DNA from: Hephaestia caeni | Lineage (GTDB): Bacteria > Pseudomonadota > Alphaproteobacteria > Sphingomonadales > Sphingomonadaceae | Direction: 5' to 3' | Assembly (NCBI RefSeq): GCF_003550065.1 | Contig: NZ_QXDC01000002.1 | Location: 1 to 64,000, forward strand | Length of the DNA stretch: 64,000 bases | Shown here: positions 1 to 8,402 of the stretch, piece by piece | Position numbering within the stretch: position 1 is the first letter of the stretch | Layout of the letters: each line of letters opens with the position of its first letter | Made by a program: the position numbers and the translations under genes | Notes under the pieces: generated by a model | Database searches by the model: none | What the model was told of the DNA's origin: nothing | The model's input: only the letters and a program-made list of their open reading frames with translations

Positions 1-1
1 T

Positions 2-97
2 GTCATGAACCTCGAGACGGTCAACACCTACGAAGGCGCCCACGACGTCCACGCCCTCATCCTCGGCCGCGCCATCACCGGTATCGCCGCGTTCTAA
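2..97 (+). CDS. glutaryl-CoA dehydrogenase-like acyl-CoA dehydrogenase, C-terminal end only
   Basis: The window opens inside a gene whose last 31 codons read into TAA at 95-97. The tail contains [20 protein letters not shown], followed by RAITGIAAF. This matches the C-terminus of glutaryl-CoA dehydrogenases, where the YEG segment carries the catalytic glutamate of the acyl-CoA dehydrogenase fold. These enzymes oxidise and decarboxylate glutaryl-CoA to crotonyl-CoA in lysine and aromatic catabolism. Only the end is visible, so its link to the downstream catabolic island is unknown. A 325-bp gap with its own regulatory signals separates it from the next gene. Confidence 0.75.
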   Translation, partial: VMNLETVNTYEGAHDVHALILGRAITGIAAF

Positions 98-422
98 CAT
101 CGAGGGGCTATCGGAATGCGTGCCGCTGACCGGTGATGTGCGCAAGCATCCCGCGGCAATGGGCGAGCACACCGGCCGTGGCGAGCGGCGCGATGACGCT
201 GTTTAGCGCCACACTCGTGGCGCATGCGGGCCGGCTTCCGCTTCGGTCGATACCCTGTTCCAGCACGGGCCGCAGCGATCGAAAACGCCGCATGACAATA
301 TATTGACTATCATGATTATGGTTGTTACCCATTCGCCAACGGTTCGGCGGAGTGAACCGTTCGATCTTGAACGGCTCACTCTGTGAAGAAATCGACAATC
401 CGAGGCTCGGGAGAGGAAAGAG
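98..422. other. 325-bp intergenic region upstream of the TonB receptor gene
   Basis: I see no convincing gene here; open frames on the minus strand lack protein character. The stretch from about 290 to 325 is much richer in A and T than its surroundings. It holds two short palindromes, CAATATATTG at 296-305 and ATCATGAT at 309-316. A purine-rich ribosome binding site (GGAGAGGA) lies just before the ATG at 423. The region most likely contains the promoter and an operator for the TonB receptor gene. Confidence 0.6.
296..316. promoter_or_regulatory. A/T-rich tandem palindromes, possible operator for the TonB receptor gene
   Basis: Two perfect palindromes, CAATATATTG (296-305) and ATCATGAT (309-316), sit next to each other about 107-127 bp before the receptor start. 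The first resembles the TCAATATTGA-type palindromes found in other control regions of the same island (10655 and 21017). This supports a shared regulator but does not identify it. Confidence 0.35.
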
Positions 423-2666
423 ATGGGACACAAGCCGATCGTCATAGCGACCGCGTGCATTGGGATTTCCTTGTGCGGCACGTCACCGGCCTGGGCGCAG
501 GAAGCCGCCACGGCTGAGCCGGCAGCCCAGGCGGGAACGCGTGTTGCGGATGCTACCGCGAACGATCGGGCTCCGATCGATACCGGCGACATCATTGTCA
601 CGGCGCAACGTCGATCCGAGCGGTTGGTCGATGTGCCTATCTCGATCGCGGCGATCGATGGTGCGCAGTCCCGTAACCTGGGCGCGGAATCGAGCCGCGA
701 CATTTCCCAACTGGTCCCCGGCGTCGTGATTCCCAGCCAGGGCGTTGCCGTTCAACCGGCGATCCGTGGCATCACCTCGCAGGGATCCAGCGCCGGCGAC
801 GAACCCAACGTCGCGACCTACATCGACGATTTCTATCTCGCTTCCGCCTATGAGAGCACGATCGATCTGGCCGACGTCGAGCGCATCGAGGTGCTGAAGG
901 GCCCGCAGGGCACGCTCTTCGGCCGCAACGCCACGGGCGGCGCGATCAAGATCATCACTCGGACGCCGCAGTTTACGCCGGAAGCGAACTTCACCGCCAG
1001 CTACGGGTTCGATTTCAAGGAAATCAAGCTGGGCGGCTTCGTGACGGGGCCGGTCTCGGATTCGATCGCCGCGTCATTGGCCGTCAATCATTCGTCGAAC
1101 GAGGGATATGTTTACAATCTGCAATCCCGCCACAACGTCGCTAGTCGCGATACGGTGAGCGTTCGCGGCCGTCTGCTCATCGATATTACGCCAAGATTGC
1201 GGACCATCATCACGGGAAACTTCGCCAAGGGCAACGACAATGCCGTCTTCGCGCTGGTCCCGATCGACGGCAACAACACCAATTATGCGAATCCGACGCT
1301 TGTGAAGCCGAACAACCCGAAGGAGATGGCCGGGGTGGACCCGGTGCTCTTCTTCCATGTCTATGGCGCACAGGCCAACACGACCCTCGATCTCGATGCC
1401 ATCGAGATCCGATCGATCACCGGTTACCGCGACTCCAATGCGAAAGACGCATTCGATACCGATCGGACGATACTGAAGAATACCAGCAGCTTTTCGAACA
1501 TCTCAACCGAACAATTCAGCCAGGAACTGACCGCATCGACGACTGGCGATGGGGTCGTTTCAGGAACCGCGGGCGTCTATTACTCCGACACCGATGCGAC
1601 TTACATCAGCACCGGTTTCAACGGCGACTTGCGATTCGACCCGGGTTCGATGTCGATGCCGGTCGGAACAATCAGAACCAGCCTGTATTCGAACGTCGTC
1701 ACGACCAGCCTCGCCGGCTTTGGCGAGGTAACCTTCAAGGTGACAGACGCGCTCAAGCTTGTAGGCGGCCTGCGCTATACATCTGAAAAGAAGGTCTTCA
1801 ATCTCCGGGATATCGTGCGCGCTGCCGGGCTGCGTCAGATCGTCGACGAAGGCAAACGATGGAACAGCCTTACCTATCGCGCGATCGCCCAATATCAGTT
1901 CAACCCCGACTTCAATATCTACGCGTCAGTGAACACCGGGTTCAAGAGCGGCGTGTTCGCGTCGCTCACGTTCCCGACGAACGTGGTCGATCCCGAGAAG
2001 ATCACGGCCTATGAGATCGGGACCAAGGCCAAGCTCGGCAGCTTCAACCTTTCGGCGGCGGCGTTTTACTACGACTACCGGGACATTCAGGTCCAGGCGA
2101 GCGATCTGGTGAACGGCGTCAAGATCATCGCGAACTTCAATGCTGCCAAAGCGAATGTGAAGGGTCTCGACTTCTCCGCATCGGGCCCGATCCTGCCGGG
2201 GTTGAACATCAACCTGGGCGTTGGTTGGCTGCCGACAGCGAAATACACGTCCTTCCCCGGTTCGCAGGTCTCCATTCCGCTCGCGAGCGGCTTCGGAAAC
2301 CTCGTCGTTTCGCCTTATGATTCGTCGGGAAGCCGGATGATCAGGGCGCCGCGGCTGACGGCCAACTTCGGCGCGACGGCGAAGCATGACTTCGCGGGCG
2401 GGACGCTCCTCGCGTCGGGGAACGTCGCCTACAACAGCGGCTATTACTTCCAGCCGGCCAACCTCGGGTTCCAGAAGTCGTACACGATCGTTAATGCAAG
2501 CCTCGGATGGCGAACCGCCGACGAAGTTCTGACGGCCTCGGTCTTTGCCGAGAACATGTTTGATGCACGCTATGCTGTCTATCGGGCATTCGGAACTATC
2601 GGAACCTCGCAGGCCTACAACCGGCCGCGGCTGATCGGGATCAGGCTCCAGACCGCGTTCAAATAG
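423..2666 (+). CDS. TonB-dependent outer-membrane receptor
   Basis: This 747-residue protein is an outer-membrane beta-barrel that imports a large or scarce substrate using energy from TonB-ExbBD. A signal peptide ends near residue 25 (PAWA before QEAA). A TonB-box-like segment, DIIVTAQRR, lies near residues 57-65. The plug contains VERIEVLKGPQGTLFGRNAT near residue 152, and the chain ends in an aromatic-rich strand (IRLQTAFK), as barrel proteins do. GGAGAGGA precedes the ATG. The gene leads a string of catabolic genes on the same strand, so the cargo is more likely the growth substrate of the island than a siderophore; that is inference. Many sphingomonad catabolic islands begin with such a receptor. 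Confidence 0.93.
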   Translation: MGHKPIVIATACIGISLCGTSPAWAQEAATAEPAAQAGTRVADATANDRAPIDTGDIIVTAQRRSERLVDVPISIAAIDGAQSRNLGAESSRDISQLVPGVVIPSQGVAVQPAIRGITSQGSSAGDEPNVATYIDDFYLASAYESTIDLADVERIEVLKGPQGTLFGRNATGGAIKIITRTPQFTPEANFTASYGFDFKEIKLGGFVTGPVSDSIAASLAVNHSSNEGYVYNLQSRHNVASRDTVSVRGRLLIDITPRLRTIITGNFAKGNDNAVFALVPIDGNNTNYANPTLVKPNNPKEMAGVDPVLFFHVYGAQANTTLDLDAIEIRSITGYRDSNAKDAFDTDRTILKNTSSFSNISTEQFSQELTASTTGDGVVSGTAGVYYSDTDATYISTGFNGDLRFDPGSMSMPVGTIRTSLYSNVVTTSLAGFGEVTFKVTDALKLVGGLRYTSEKKVFNLRDIVRAAGLRQIVDEGKRWNSLTYRAIAQYQFNPDFNIYASVNTGFKSGVFASLTFPTNVVDPEKITAYEIGTKAKLGSFNLSAAAFYYDYRDIQVQASDLVNGVKIIANFNAAKANVKGLDFSASGPILPGLNINLGVGWLPTAKYTSFPGSQVSIPLASGFGNLVVSPYDSSGSRMIRAPRLTANFGATAKHDFAGGTLLASGNVAYNSGYYFQPANLGFQKSYTIVNASLGWRTADEVLTASVFAENMFDARYAVYRAFGTIGTSQAYNRPRLIGIRLQTAFK

Positions 2667-2748
2667 AACGCGGACGCGGTCGCCGAACGCCATGCCGAAG
2701 GTCACACGGCAGCAGCGGTGGCCGCGAAAGGAGAAGGAAGGGCGCTCG

Positions 2749-3237
2749 ATGCAAACCGATCTGGAAAAACGACTGCGCAGCATCGAGGATCGCCTGGAGA
2801 TCTACCAACTGGTCACGGGTTACGGCTATGCGGTGGACGGCCTGAACGCAGAAGCTGTCGGCAACTGCTATATGGGGGATGGCGTCTACGCTCTGGGGGA
2901 CGACCGCGCCTATCGGGGCCGCGACCATATCGCCGGCATCACGGGCGAGGAGCAACATCTGGGTTATGTGGCGGGGGGCTGTGCCCATATCTCCACCGTT
3001 CCCTATATCGTCGTCGAGGGCGATCGTGCGGTCGCGACGTGTCATACAATGGTCGCTCGGCACCGCGGCGACGGTTTTTACATCGCGAGGCTCAGCGCGT
3101 CCCGCCTCGAGCTTGCGCGGGACGAGGGCGCAAAATGGCGGATTGCTCACCGCCAGAACTATCTGCTCGACGGCGATCCGGCCGCCCCGGCACTCCTCGG
3201 CCGCCTCGACGAGGGGCCGTCGGCGGCGTCATCCTAG
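2749..3237 (+). CDS. SnoaL/NTF2-like fold protein, possible isomerase or dehydratase
   Basis: This 162-residue soluble protein has the pattern of the SnoaL-like branch of the NTF2 fold, which includes small isomerases, dehydratases and ring-hydroxylase beta-subunit relatives. The N-terminal helix RLEIYQLVTGYGYAVDGLNA is typical of the family, with the conserved aspartate after YAV. I chose the ATG at 2749 because AAGGAGAAGGAAGG lies directly upstream; an in-frame ATG at 2692 would add 19 uncharacteristic residues. It lies 82 bp after the receptor gene and 25 bp before an oxidoreductase gene, so the three may form one operon. The substrate cannot be told from sequence. Confidence 0.8.
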   Translation: MQTDLEKRLRSIEDRLEIYQLVTGYGYAVDGLNAEAVGNCYMGDGVYALGDDRAYRGRDHIAGITGEEQHLGYVAGGCAHISTVPYIVVEGDRAVATCHTMVARHRGDGFYIARLSASRLELARDEGAKWRIAHRQNYLLDGDPAAPALLGRLDEGPSAASS

Positions 3238-3262
3238 AAGCCTATAGGCAAGCGGGGGCCTC

Positions 3263-4264
3263 ATGGACGTGCGGTGTCGATCCAGACGGGATCGGGCGAT
3301 CTTCTTTCATCCTGATGGCGATACATTCGGACCCAAGATGCTGCGGCCCGGAGCCCTTCCCCAAAGCGATTGCGGGCCGCACCAGCTTCTCGTCGAGACG
3401 CGCTACCTGTCGCTCGACCCCTATATGCTTCGCGCGCTGTCTGGCCAGGGACGCCGGCGCTTCGCAGTGGGGGCGCCTATGCGGGGCCGGGTGATCGGCC
3501 AAGTGATACAGTCGTCGGTCGAGCAATTTCCGATCGGGAGCCTCGTGCTGGGCGAAGCGCCCTGGCAGACCCGTTCGGTACTCGATCCGGCCGGTCTCCA
3601 AATCATAACCGGCGAGGACGAGCACGAAATTGCCGCGCATCTCGGCGTGCTTGGAACCCCGGGGATTACGGCGTGGCTAGGCATGCGTCACCTGGCGCGA
3701 CCGCTGGCAGATAAGACCGTGCTCGTCTCCTCCGCTGCCGGGGCGGTCGGCGGTTTGGCCGGCCAGATCGCGAAGCTCTCCGGTGCCCATGTCACCGGCA
3801 TCGCAGGCGGTGCGGAGAAGGTGGGATATGTGACGCAGACCCTGGGCCTTGACGCATGCCTCGACCGGCACGACCCGGACTTTCTTGCACAACTCGACGG
3901 ACTGCGTCCTGTGGACATCTATTTCGACAATGTCGGGGGCCGGACATTGGATCGGATCCTCGCCAGGATGGCTACCGATGCGAAGATCCTCATCTGCGGA
4001 CAGATCGAGCAATATTCGCCGAATAGCCCGCCGCCGATCACGAACTTTCACTATGTCCTGGAGCGGCGGCTGCAAATCATCGGCTTCGGCGTAAGCCAGA
4101 TCGGTGCGCGGCAGGCGGCCGCGCGCTCTGACCTGAAGACATGGCTCAAGCACGGCCGGATAGCTGCGCGGACGAATTTCGTCGACGGGCTGGAGAATGC
4201 GGCCGAGACGCTGTTCAAGCTGTTGGAAGGCGCCCATGCCGGAAAGACCGTCGTTCGCGTATAG
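3263..4264 (+). CDS. NADP-dependent medium-chain reductase of the PTGR/CurA enone reductase type
   Basis: This 333-residue zinc-independent member of the medium-chain dehydrogenase superfamily resembles prostaglandin and curcumin reductases, which reduce the double bond of alpha,beta-unsaturated ketones with NADPH. Visible family marks are YLSLDPYMLRAL near residue 50, the nucleotide-binding segment VLVSSAAGAVGGLAGQIAKL near 152-171 followed by GIAGGAEK, and DIYFDNVGGRTLD near 218. No zinc-ligand cysteines are present. The first 25 residues are less typical than the rest and the ribosome binding site is weak, so the start is uncertain. In context it could reduce an enone intermediate of the degraded ring or side chain. 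Confidence 0.88.
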   Translation: MDVRCRSRRDRAIFFHPDGDTFGPKMLRPGALPQSDCGPHQLLVETRYLSLDPYMLRALSGQGRRRFAVGAPMRGRVIGQVIQSSVEQFPIGSLVLGEAPWQTRSVLDPAGLQIITGEDEHEIAAHLGVLGTPGITAWLGMRHLARPLADKTVLVSSAAGAVGGLAGQIAKLSGAHVTGIAGGAEKVGYVTQTLGLDACLDRHDPDFLAQLDGLRPVDIYFDNVGGRTLDRILARMATDAKILICGQIEQYSPNSPPPITNFHYVLERRLQIIGFGVSQIGARQAAARSDLKTWLKHGRIAARTNFVDGLENAAETLFKLLEGAHAGKTVVRV

Positions 4265-4305
4265 GCTTTGCTCTCTTCTCTCGTGATTGCTCAGGCCGCG
4301 CCTCG

Positions 4306-4692
4306 CTATTTCGCGCGCCTGGTCGACGCATAGGCAACCAATGTCCATCCGCAATCCGAATGCACCCAGATAGCGAGGAAATGGGCATCTCGTTCGTGCA
4401 TGCGCTGATCGGGCAGCGTCATGGACTTGCCGAGGACATATCCGGTCATGACCGCGGCGGAACCGTAAATCCGAACGTCTACATCGTGTCGTTCGAGCAT
4501 CAGGTATCGAACCTGCCCCGCGCGAATCCGGGTCAGATAGGCCGCACGTCCCTCCGTTCTGCCCGAGTTGTGAACGTAGCTGCAATCCGGAGACATAAGC
4601 CGCTCAGCCGCGAAAGCGTCGCCCGCCAGCAACGCGTCCAGCCATGCCCGATCGGCGGCCAGCACCGCCGCGCGCGCGTCGCCGGCGGTCAT
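4306..4692 (-). CDS. NTF2-like (DUF4440-type) protein
   Basis: This is a 128-residue single-domain protein of the NTF2-like superfamily, of the type often listed as DUF4440. It begins with an acidic/aromatic helix (VLAADRAWLDALLAGD), followed by YVHNSGRTEGRAAYLTRIRA and a C-terminal strand ending WTLVAYASTRR. Members include small isomerases and many proteins of unknown role. The stop codon of the upstream minus-strand isomerase gene overlaps its start by 4 bases (4689-4692), so the two are translationally coupled. It is convergent with the reductase gene, whose stop lies 41 bp away. Confidence 0.75.
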   Translation of the reverse strand: MTAGDARAAVLAADRAWLDALLAGDAFAAERLMSPDCSYVHNSGRTEGRAAYLTRIRAGQVRYLMLERHDVDVRIYGSAAVMTGYVLGKSMTLPDQRMHERDAHFLAIWVHSDCGWTLVAYASTRRAK

Positions 4693-5606
4693 CGCTTTTC
4701 TGCCGCACCGGCGGGGTGTCGGGGCGGATCGCGGCCGTCGTTGATCTGGTCATCGACTTCCCGCAGCCGGCTCAGCAGTGCCGTCTCGCCGTCGATCCCG
4801 TCGTTAGGTGGGCGATGCTCAAGTTCGTACAGCCCGCAATATCCCGTATCGCGGATCGCGCGAAGAAGCCGAGGCCAATCGATCGCTCCCGTACCGATCT
4901 CGGTACGCCCCGCGCCGGCCAACTGAACCGCGCCGAGCCGGTCGCGAGCCATAGACAGCGCCGCGAACGGATCATCCCCGGCGGACGTCACATGGCCGAC
5001 ATCGTAGACGAGTTGGACGGCCGGGTGATCGATCGCGACTGCCAGGTCGCGTGCCTGCGCCATTCGCCCGATCAGCAGCGCGGGTTCGAGGCCCGCCGTC
5101 GGTTCGAGGTTGAGCTTGACACCCCTCAACGCGGCACGATCCGCGACCTGGCGCAGATTTTCGGCGAAGGCGCTGATCTGCGGTTCGCGCGGAAGCGACC
5201 AGTCTGCGTTCGAGACGACCGTGATGTTCGTCGATCCGACGCGCCCGGCCGCGTCGATCGCGTTGTTCAGTGCATGGGCGATGGCGGCGCGCGATTCCGA
5301 GTCGCTTCGGTGCCAGTCGGGTCTGTTCGCGTGCGATGTGCGAAGCGTAATGCTTCCGAAAGCCAATCCGCGGCGTTCGCACGCGGTGCCCATCGCGTGC
5401 TGGGTCTGCACGTCCCGCAGGGTCAGGAAATTATCGAACACCCCTGCGAAACCCAAGTCCGCCATCGCCGCGATCTGTTCGACCGGATCGCTCGACCCGA
5501 CATAGTCGGCCAGCATCGGACGATCAGGGGACCGAAGCCCGAGCGATCCGGCATAGCGAAGGCGAAAGCGTGTTCTGGTTATACCACCTGCTGTCGAACT
5601 CGCCAT
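4689..5606 (-). CDS. TIM-barrel sugar isomerase/epimerase, hydroxypyruvate-isomerase-like
   Basis: This 305-residue cytoplasmic protein has the xylose-isomerase-like TIM-barrel fold. The metal and acid/base positions of hydroxypyruvate-isomerase relatives are visible: LNLEPT (Glu), YDVGHV (Asp/His), GRTEIGTGAIDW and GLYELEHRP (Glu). Members isomerise or epimerise small hydroxy-ketones or sugars. I start it at the ATG at 5606, which has GAGG at good spacing; a GTG two codons earlier is possible. It overlaps the DUF4440-type gene by 4 bases and follows the CoA-transferase gene by 33 bp, so it sits in a minus-strand operon that runs from about 10.5 to 4.3 kb. Why a sugar-type isomerase belongs in a CoA-ester operon is unclear. 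Confidence 0.82.
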   Translation of the reverse strand: MASSTAGGITRTRFRLRYAGSLGLRSPDRPMLADYVGSSDPVEQIAAMADLGFAGVFDNFLTLRDVQTQHAMGTACERRGLAFGSITLRTSHANRPDWHRSDSESRAAIAHALNNAIDAAGRVGSTNITVVSNADWSLPREPQISAFAENLRQVADRAALRGVKLNLEPTAGLEPALLIGRMAQARDLAVAIDHPAVQLVYDVGHVTSAGDDPFAALSMARDRLGAVQLAGAGRTEIGTGAIDWPRLLRAIRDTGYCGLYELEHRPPNDGIDGETALLSRLREVDDQINDGRDPPRHPAGAAEKR

Positions 5607-5639
5607 CGCCACCTCGTTGTCGATATCGTTTCGCGCGGA

Positions 5640-6827
5640 TCAGACGGCGGCGGCGGAGAGACCGAGTTCGGCGAGGACCGCGTCGGTGTCGGCCCCCAGT
5701 AGCGGCGGCGGGCCGAGCACCGGTGGCGGCACCGCCTTTGCCTCGCGGCTGATCCGGACGGGCGCCGCGACGACCGCGACCTCTTGGCCATCCATCTTGA
5801 ACCGGCGCGTCGGTTCGAGAGCCGCCGCATGATCACCACCGATCGCCTCGGCGGGGGTCAGAACCGGCGCAAAGGGGATTTTGATCGCGGCGAGCATGTC
5901 GGTCCATTCGGCGAGATCGCGCTTGGCGATCAGCGCGGCAAGCATCTCGCGCTCGCCGTCGTAGCCGTAGTCGACATGGTCGACGTCCCAGCGGCCGCGC
6001 TGCGCAATCTCCGCTCCCAGGCCGGCGACCTCGCAGAACGCCACCCAGAACTTGCGCTCGATCGGACAGATGATCAGCGCGCGCCCGTCGCGTGTCCAAT
6101 AGGTTGCATAGCGCGGGCCAAGCTCATCATAGGTCAGCCGCCGCTCGCCGAGGTTGAGTTGAAGATTGAGTTCGCGCCAGTTCCACCAGACGGCGGTCTG
6201 CCACATCGAGGTCGAGACGAACTGGGCGCCGCCGCCCGGCTGCCGCCGAAACAGCGCGGTCATGATGCCGAGTGCCGCGAATACGCCCGCCAGCGGTGTG
6301 CCGTGCGATAGATACTCCGGCGGCGGCGCGGGGCGGCCGCCTTCCGACTGGATCGGGACGAGCCCGGCCCAGGCATCCGGATTAAGGCCGTGCGCGGCGT
6401 TGTCCGCCCAGGAACCCTCGACGCCGTAACCTGTAATCATGCAATAGACGATGTCCGGCGCCGCCGCGCGGATCGTCTCGAAATCGATCCCGCGCTGGCG
6501 CATGACCGACGGACGCCCGCTGACCAGAACGACATCGGCGCTGCGGGCGAGCGCCGCGACCATCGGTGCCCAATCGGGCGAGCGGAAGTCCATCACCACG
6601 CTTCGCGTGCCGGCGTTCAGACCGGCGTGATACTTGCCCGCTCCGGCGATATCGGGCTTCAAGGGGCGAAGTCCGTCGCCATGCACCGGCGCCTCCACCT
6701 TGATCACCTCGGCGCCCAGGTCGCGAAGCAGGTAGCTCGCCAGCGGACCTGGGATATGTCCTGAAAAATCGACAACGCGGAATGCCTGTTCCGGTGGGGT
6801 TTCGTGGTTGGCAGATGTCGTGGCCAT
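5640..6827 (-). CDS. CaiB/BaiF (class III CoA-transferase) family protein with atypical active site
   Basis: This 395-residue protein has the interlocked CoA-transferase family III fold. Marks include PGPLASYLLRDLGAEVIKVE near residue 28, SVVMDFRSPDW, and ITGYGVEGSW. Family members move CoA from a donor thioester to a carboxylic acid through an aspartyl-CoA intermediate. Where formyl-CoA transferase and the second family member in this window have the catalytic Asp, this protein reads EYLSHGTPLAG near residues 171-181, so His or Gly takes that place by my alignment by eye. It may be a racemase-like, binding or non-canonical variant. The start at 6827 follows GGAGAC; an upstream in-frame ATG at 6863 is less likely. 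It sits 48 bp after the acyl-CoA ligase gene. Confidence 0.85.
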   Translation of the reverse strand: MATTSANHETPPEQAFRVVDFSGHIPGPLASYLLRDLGAEVIKVEAPVHGDGLRPLKPDIAGAGKYHAGLNAGTRSVVMDFRSPDWAPMVAALARSADVVLVSGRPSVMRQRGIDFETIRAAAPDIVYCMITGYGVEGSWADNAAHGLNPDAWAGLVPIQSEGGRPAPPPEYLSHGTPLAGVFAALGIMTALFRRQPGGGAQFVSTSMWQTAVWWNWRELNLQLNLGERRLTYDELGPRYATYWTRDGRALIICPIERKFWVAFCEVAGLGAEIAQRGRWDVDHVDYGYDGEREMLAALIAKRDLAEWTDMLAAIKIPFAPVLTPAEAIGGDHAAALEPTRRFKMDGQEVAVVAAPVRISREAKAVPPPVLGPPPLLGADTDAVLAELGLSAAAV

Positions 6828-6875
6828 ATCGTCTCCAATCGGTCGTTTCGTATTTCCCGGCATCGCGGTGTCGCG

Positions 6876-8402
6876 CTACGGCGCTGCGCGGGTGATGCGA
6901 TCGCGCAGCGCATCCCAGACCCGCTCGTCGAGATATTGCAGTTTGGCGCGCTGGATTTTCTCGGTTTCCGTGCGCGGAATGCTCGTGCGGAACTCTACAT
7001 AACGCGGGTGCATATAAGCCGGCAGGACGCCCTCGAGTGACGCTAGGATCGCGCGCGGGTCGACGAGCGAATGCGAAACGACGATCGCCTTGATCTCGTC
7101 CCCGGTGATCTCGTCGGGTACCGCGACCACCGCGCAATCCTCGATCGCGGCGATAGCGCGCAGCGCGGTCTCGATCTCGACGGGGGATATCATTTCGCCG
7201 CTCTTGCGGATCAACTCTTTCGATCGGCCGTGGTAGTAAAGATAGCCGTCGTCGTCGTATGAGCCGAGGTCGCCGCTATGGAACCACAGGTTGCGCAGCG
7301 ACGCGACGGTCTGCTCAGGCTTGTCGTAATAGCCTGTCAGGATCGTGTCCGGCTCGACCGGGCGTATGACGATCTCGCCGATTTCGTTCGGTGGCAGAGG
7401 GCGATCGTCTGGGCCGACGACCTTGACCTCCAGGTCGCGCCGCGGCTTGCCGCACGAGCCGAAACGCGAATGCGCGACGGTGTTCGCGGTGGTCCAGCCG
7501 CCCGCCTCAGTCATGCCGTAGACTTCGCGAACCGCAATGCCGAAGCGCTCTTCCACCTGTTGCCATACCGTGCGGCTCGCGCCCCCGCCGAAGAAGAAGC
7601 GCAATCCGTGGGCGCGCTGGACGCCCGGATGCCGCTTTACGAGGATTGCGAGCACGGTGCCGACGAACGTACAGCCGGTGGCGCCGAACCGGACGGCGTC
7701 GTCGAAGAATTGCGTCGCTGAAAACTTCGGCAGGACGATGACCGCCGCGCCGACGTGCAGTGCCGACATGACCGCGTACATTTGCGGGTTCACATGGAAT
7801 AACGGCAGGAAGACCATGATCCGGTCCGACGCGGAAATATCCAGCGCCGCGATCGTCGCGCGGCCGGCTGCGTCATAAGCGTTGTGACAATTGACGACGC
7901 CCTTGGGCAGCCCGGTCGTCCCCGACGTATAGAGGATCGTACACGGCGCGTGGGGCGGCACGCGGACGACTTGTCCTCTGGTGTGCGCCTGAAGCATGGC
8001 GAAGAACGACGGATCGTCATCGATGACAATCCGTGGCAAGGCCCGCTGGCACTCGTTTAGCTGGCCCGCGCGGCTGTCTTCCCAGGCGCGGTCGACGATC
8101 AGGACGCGGGCGTTGGCCTGCTCGATCGAGTAATTGAGCCCATCGGCGATCAGCGCGTTGTTCAGGGTGACCGCGACCGCCCCGCGCAGGTTAATGCCGA
8201 ACCAACTGATCAGGAATGCGGCCGAATTTCCCGCGATCAGGCCGACATTGTCGCCCTCGCCAATGCCCAGTGTCTCGATCAGTCCGGCCAGGCGCTCCGA
8301 GGCGTCGAGTATCGCGGAATAACTGTATTCCTGCTCATGCGTCACCACGAACGGCGCGTCGGCACGCTCTTGGGCGCGGGTACGAAGGAGATCCGTGATC
8401 AT
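6876..8402 (-). CDS. acyl-CoA ligase (AMP-forming, class I adenylate-forming enzyme)
   Basis: This 508-residue enzyme activates a carboxylic acid with ATP and CoA, giving the acyl-CoA, AMP and pyrophosphate. The adenylation signature ILYTSGTTGLPKGVV lies near residues 150-165, the A5 motif VYGMTEAGG near 293, the hinge region WFHSGDLGSYDDDGYLYYHG near 376, and the C-terminal catalytic-lysine motif in RTETEKIQRAKL. All expected motifs are present, so it should be active. Its ATG overlaps the end of the acyl-CoA dehydrogenase gene (8399-8402), showing translational coupling. It probably performs the entry step of the pathway encoded on this strand, but the acid is unknown. Confidence 0.93.
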   Translation of the reverse strand: MITDLLRTRAQERADAPFVVTHEQEYSYSAILDASERLAGLIETLGIGEGDNVGLIAGNSAAFLISWFGINLRGAVAVTLNNALIADGLNYSIEQANARVLIVDRAWEDSRAGQLNECQRALPRIVIDDDPSFFAMLQAHTRGQVVRVPPHAPCTILYTSGTTGLPKGVVNCHNAYDAAGRATIAALDISASDRIMVFLPLFHVNPQMYAVMSALHVGAAVIVLPKFSATQFFDDAVRFGATGCTFVGTVLAILVKRHPGVQRAHGLRFFFGGGASRTVWQQVEERFGIAVREVYGMTEAGGWTTANTVAHSRFGSCGKPRRDLEVKVVGPDDRPLPPNEIGEIVIRPVEPDTILTGYYDKPEQTVASLRNLWFHSGDLGSYDDDGYLYYHGRSKELIRKSGEMISPVEIETALRAIAAIEDCAVVAVPDEITGDEIKAIVVSHSLVDPRAILASLEGVLPAYMHPRYVEFRTSIPRTETEKIQRAKLQYLDERVWDALRDRITRAAP

